Part shown: in pieces, positions 13,885 through 15,201 of the stretch
How positions within the stretch are numbered: position 1 is the first letter of the stretch
Layout of the letters: each line of letters begins with the position of its first letter
NCBI GenBank assembly: GCA_009700365.1
Contig: WLME01000012.1
Coordinates: forward strand, 1-15,201
Source: Actinomycetota bacterium
GTDB lineage: Bacteria; Actinomycetota; Actinomycetes; Nanopelagicales; Nanopelagicaceae
Reading direction: 5' to 3'
DNA length: 15,201 bases
Notes under the pieces: model-generated
Database searches by the model: none
What the model was told of the DNA's origin: nothing
What the model saw: the letters and a program-made list of their open reading frames with translations, nothing else
Translations under genes and position numbers: made by a program

Positions 13885-13890
13885 TAGCCT
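13885..13890 (+). promoter_or_regulatory. Predicted -10 hexamer (TAGCCT) of a leaderless xylB promoter
   Basis: TAGCCT fits TANNNT and ends six bases before the ATG at 13897. No Shine-Dalgarno precedes that ATG, as expected for a leaderless transcript. Confidence 0.5.
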
Positions 13891-13896
13891 TTCGCC

Positions 13897-15201
13897 ATGG
13901 CAAAAACCCAAAACGATGCTGGCCCACTTGTTGCAGGCGTCGATTCATCTACCCAATCAGTAAAGGTAGTGATTCGTAGCGCAGAAACTGGCGAGTTGGT
14001 CCGCCAAGGTCGCGCCTCACACCCAGATGGAACTGAAGTAGATCCCGCACTCTGGGAGCTTGCTCTAGCAAAGGCAATCTCTGATGCAGGAGGTCTCGAT
14101 GATGTAGAGGCTATCTCGATTGGTGGACAACAACATGGAATGGTCACGCTAGATAGAAATGGCGAACTTATTCGCCCGGCGCTTTTATGGAATGACACAC
14201 GATCTGCGCAATCTGCACGTGACCTCAATGCTGAAATGGGTGGAGATAAAGAAGCTGCTCAAAAAGTCGGTTCGGTACTCGTTGCTTCATTTACTGCAAC
14301 AAAACTTCGATGGCTTGCAGATAATGAAAGAGAGAATGCAGAGAAAGTTGCCGCAGTAGCACTTCCGCATGATTGGCTTTCATGGCGTTTACAAGGCGGT
14401 AAGGACTTTGCAAAGTTATTTACAGATAGATCTGATGCATCCGGAACTGGCTATTTCGATCCGGTTACATCAACCTATCGCGAAGATTTATTGAAAATGG
14501 CTATGCGCACAGACAGGGAAATTGCTCTGCCAAAAATTATCGCGCCTTCTGCATTTGGTGGAACAACGCTTTCGGGAATCCCGATCGCAGCAGGTGCCGG
14601 TGACAATGCAGGAGCGGCACTTGGTGTGCAGGCAGAACCTGGTGACGTTGTTGTTTCTCTCGGTACAAGCGGAACAGCCTTTGCTGTTTCTGATACTCCA
14701 ACGCATGACCCTAGTGGTGCGGTGGCCGGGTTTGCAGATGCAACGGGGCGCTTCTTGCCACTGGTGTGCACGCTAAATGCAGCGCGCATACTCGATGCGG
14801 CAACAAGAATATTAGGCAAGAGCCACGATGAAATTGGCGCTCTTGCACTCAGTGCAGCACCGGGTGCGCATGGTCTTTCGCTGCTTCCTTACTTTGAAGG
14901 TGAAAGAACGCCTAACCGCCCTGATGCAACTGGCGTATTTGCCGGTATGAATCTCACCAATTCAAATCCTGCTGATATCGCACGAGCGATGATTGAAGGA
15001 ATGTTATGTGGACTAGTTGATGCAGTCGATGCGCTCGAACAATTAGGAGTTTCGATAAATCGCGTCTTGCTTATTGGTGGCGCCGCCAAGAATCCTGCTA
15101 TCGCATCCATTGCTTCATCACTCTTTGGCCGTGAAGTCTTAGTGCCACAACCAGGAGAATATGTCGCAGACGGCGCTGCTCGACAAGCTGCGTGGGCGTT
15201 A
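13897..15201 (+). CDS. xylB: Xylulokinase, FGGY family (3' partial)
   Basis: ATP-dependent kinase of the FGGY family, predicted to phosphorylate D-xylulose to xylulose 5-phosphate for the pentose phosphate pathway. The frame is open for all 435 codons from the ATG at 13897 to the window end. The N-terminal phosphate loop is GVDSSTQSVK at 13-22. GGQQHGM with His80 and WNDTRS match the xylulokinase substrate site, where E. coli XylB has His78. DASGTG precedes AGAGDNAGA with catalytic base Asp236 (E. coli Asp233), followed by SLGTSGTAF. Roughly the last 40-50 residues expected for the family lie beyond the window. Another FGGY kinase specificity is possible, but the GQ-HG and WNDTR motifs favour xylulokinase. 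It has its own predicted leaderless promoter and two candidate operators. Confidence 0.9.
   Translation, partial: MAKTQNDAGPLVAGVDSSTQSVKVVIRSAETGELVRQGRASHPDGTEVDPALWELALAKAISDAGGLDDVEAISIGGQQHGMVTLDRNGELIRPALLWNDTRSAQSARDLNAEMGGDKEAAQKVGSVLVASFTATKLRWLADNERENAEKVAAVALPHDWLSWRLQGGKDFAKLFTDRSDASGTGYFDPVTSTYREDLLKMAMRTDREIALPKIIAPSAFGGTTLSGIPIAAGAGDNAGAALGVQAEPGDVVVSLGTSGTAFAVSDTPTHDPSGAVAGFADATGRFLPLVCTLNAARILDAATRILGKSHDEIGALALSAAPGAHGLSLLPYFEGERTPNRPDATGVFAGMNLTNSNPADIARAMIEGMLCGLVDAVDALEQLGVSINRVLLIGGAAKNPAIASIASSLFGREVLVPQPGEYVADGAARQAAWAL

Noticed and set aside
13870..13890. Classical -35/-10 promoter for xylB using TTGACT at 13870
   Set aside because: Only nine bases separate it from TAGCCT, too few for sigma-70-type recognition. 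The TTGACT is better read as part of the inverted repeat.
13884..14819. Minus-strand open frames at 13884-14228 and 14475-14819
   Set aside because: They are shadows of xylB, which has unmistakable FGGY motifs over the full interval. Their Ser/Ala/Pro-rich translations show no domain.
1..15201. Mobile element, CRISPR array, prophage or toxin-antitoxin system
   Set aside because: No transposase, integrase, terminal repeats, spaced direct repeats or small paired genes are seen. All DNA is accounted for by housekeeping or carotenoid/vitamin genes.

Overview
The window looks like a streamlined, modest-GC actinobacterial chromosome, most like the freshwater acI / Nanopelagicales type (inferred from gene order and style; not testable here). 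Coding density is near total: the largest non-coding gaps are about 97 bp (a TPP riboswitch) and 87 bp (a divergent promoter region). I saw no tRNA or rRNA genes, insertion sequences or CRISPR arrays.

Layout. Positions 2-85 are the last 27 codons of a CrtI/amine-oxidase-type flavoprotein whose 3' end overlaps that of the next gene. On the minus strand lie metF and a CDP-alcohol phosphatidyltransferase (66-1561), an operon joined by an ATGA overlap. Divergent from them is a plus-strand run: crtE, crtI, crtB (carotenoid synthesis up to desaturated phytoene), a TPP riboswitch, a PnuC/PnuT-type transporter and a small P-loop kinase. Then come a PASTA-domain Ser/Thr kinase, endonuclease IV (nfo), an EamA-family permease and a threonine aldolase-type PLP enzyme (to 10922). 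The minus strand resumes with pfk, aroG (class II DAHP synthase) and ogt (13809 to 10896). Finally xylB, a xylulokinase cut by the window end, diverges from pfk.

How the genes fit. From memory, metF / idsA2 (prenyl synthase) / pknL / aroG is a recognisable actinobacterial neighbourhood (Rv2172c-Rv2178c in Mycobacterium tuberculosis). Here it holds carotenoid genes and a thiamine-uptake module. CrtE makes GGPP, CrtB condenses two GGPP to phytoene and CrtI desaturates it. The riboswitch points to thiamine, rather than nicotinamide riboside, as the PnuC-family cargo, and makes the overlapping kinase a candidate salvage enzyme. The phosphofructokinase carries the Asp104/Lys124 pair of pyrophosphate-dependent enzymes.

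Regulation. Several genes lack a convincing Shine-Dalgarno but have a TANNNT -10 hexamer ending 6-7 bases before the start codon (metF, crtE, pknL-like kinase, ogt, aroG, xylB). This suggests leaderless transcription. In two cases the upstream stop codon supplies the first bases of the hexamer, and metF/crtE share one symmetric 28-bp promoter block.
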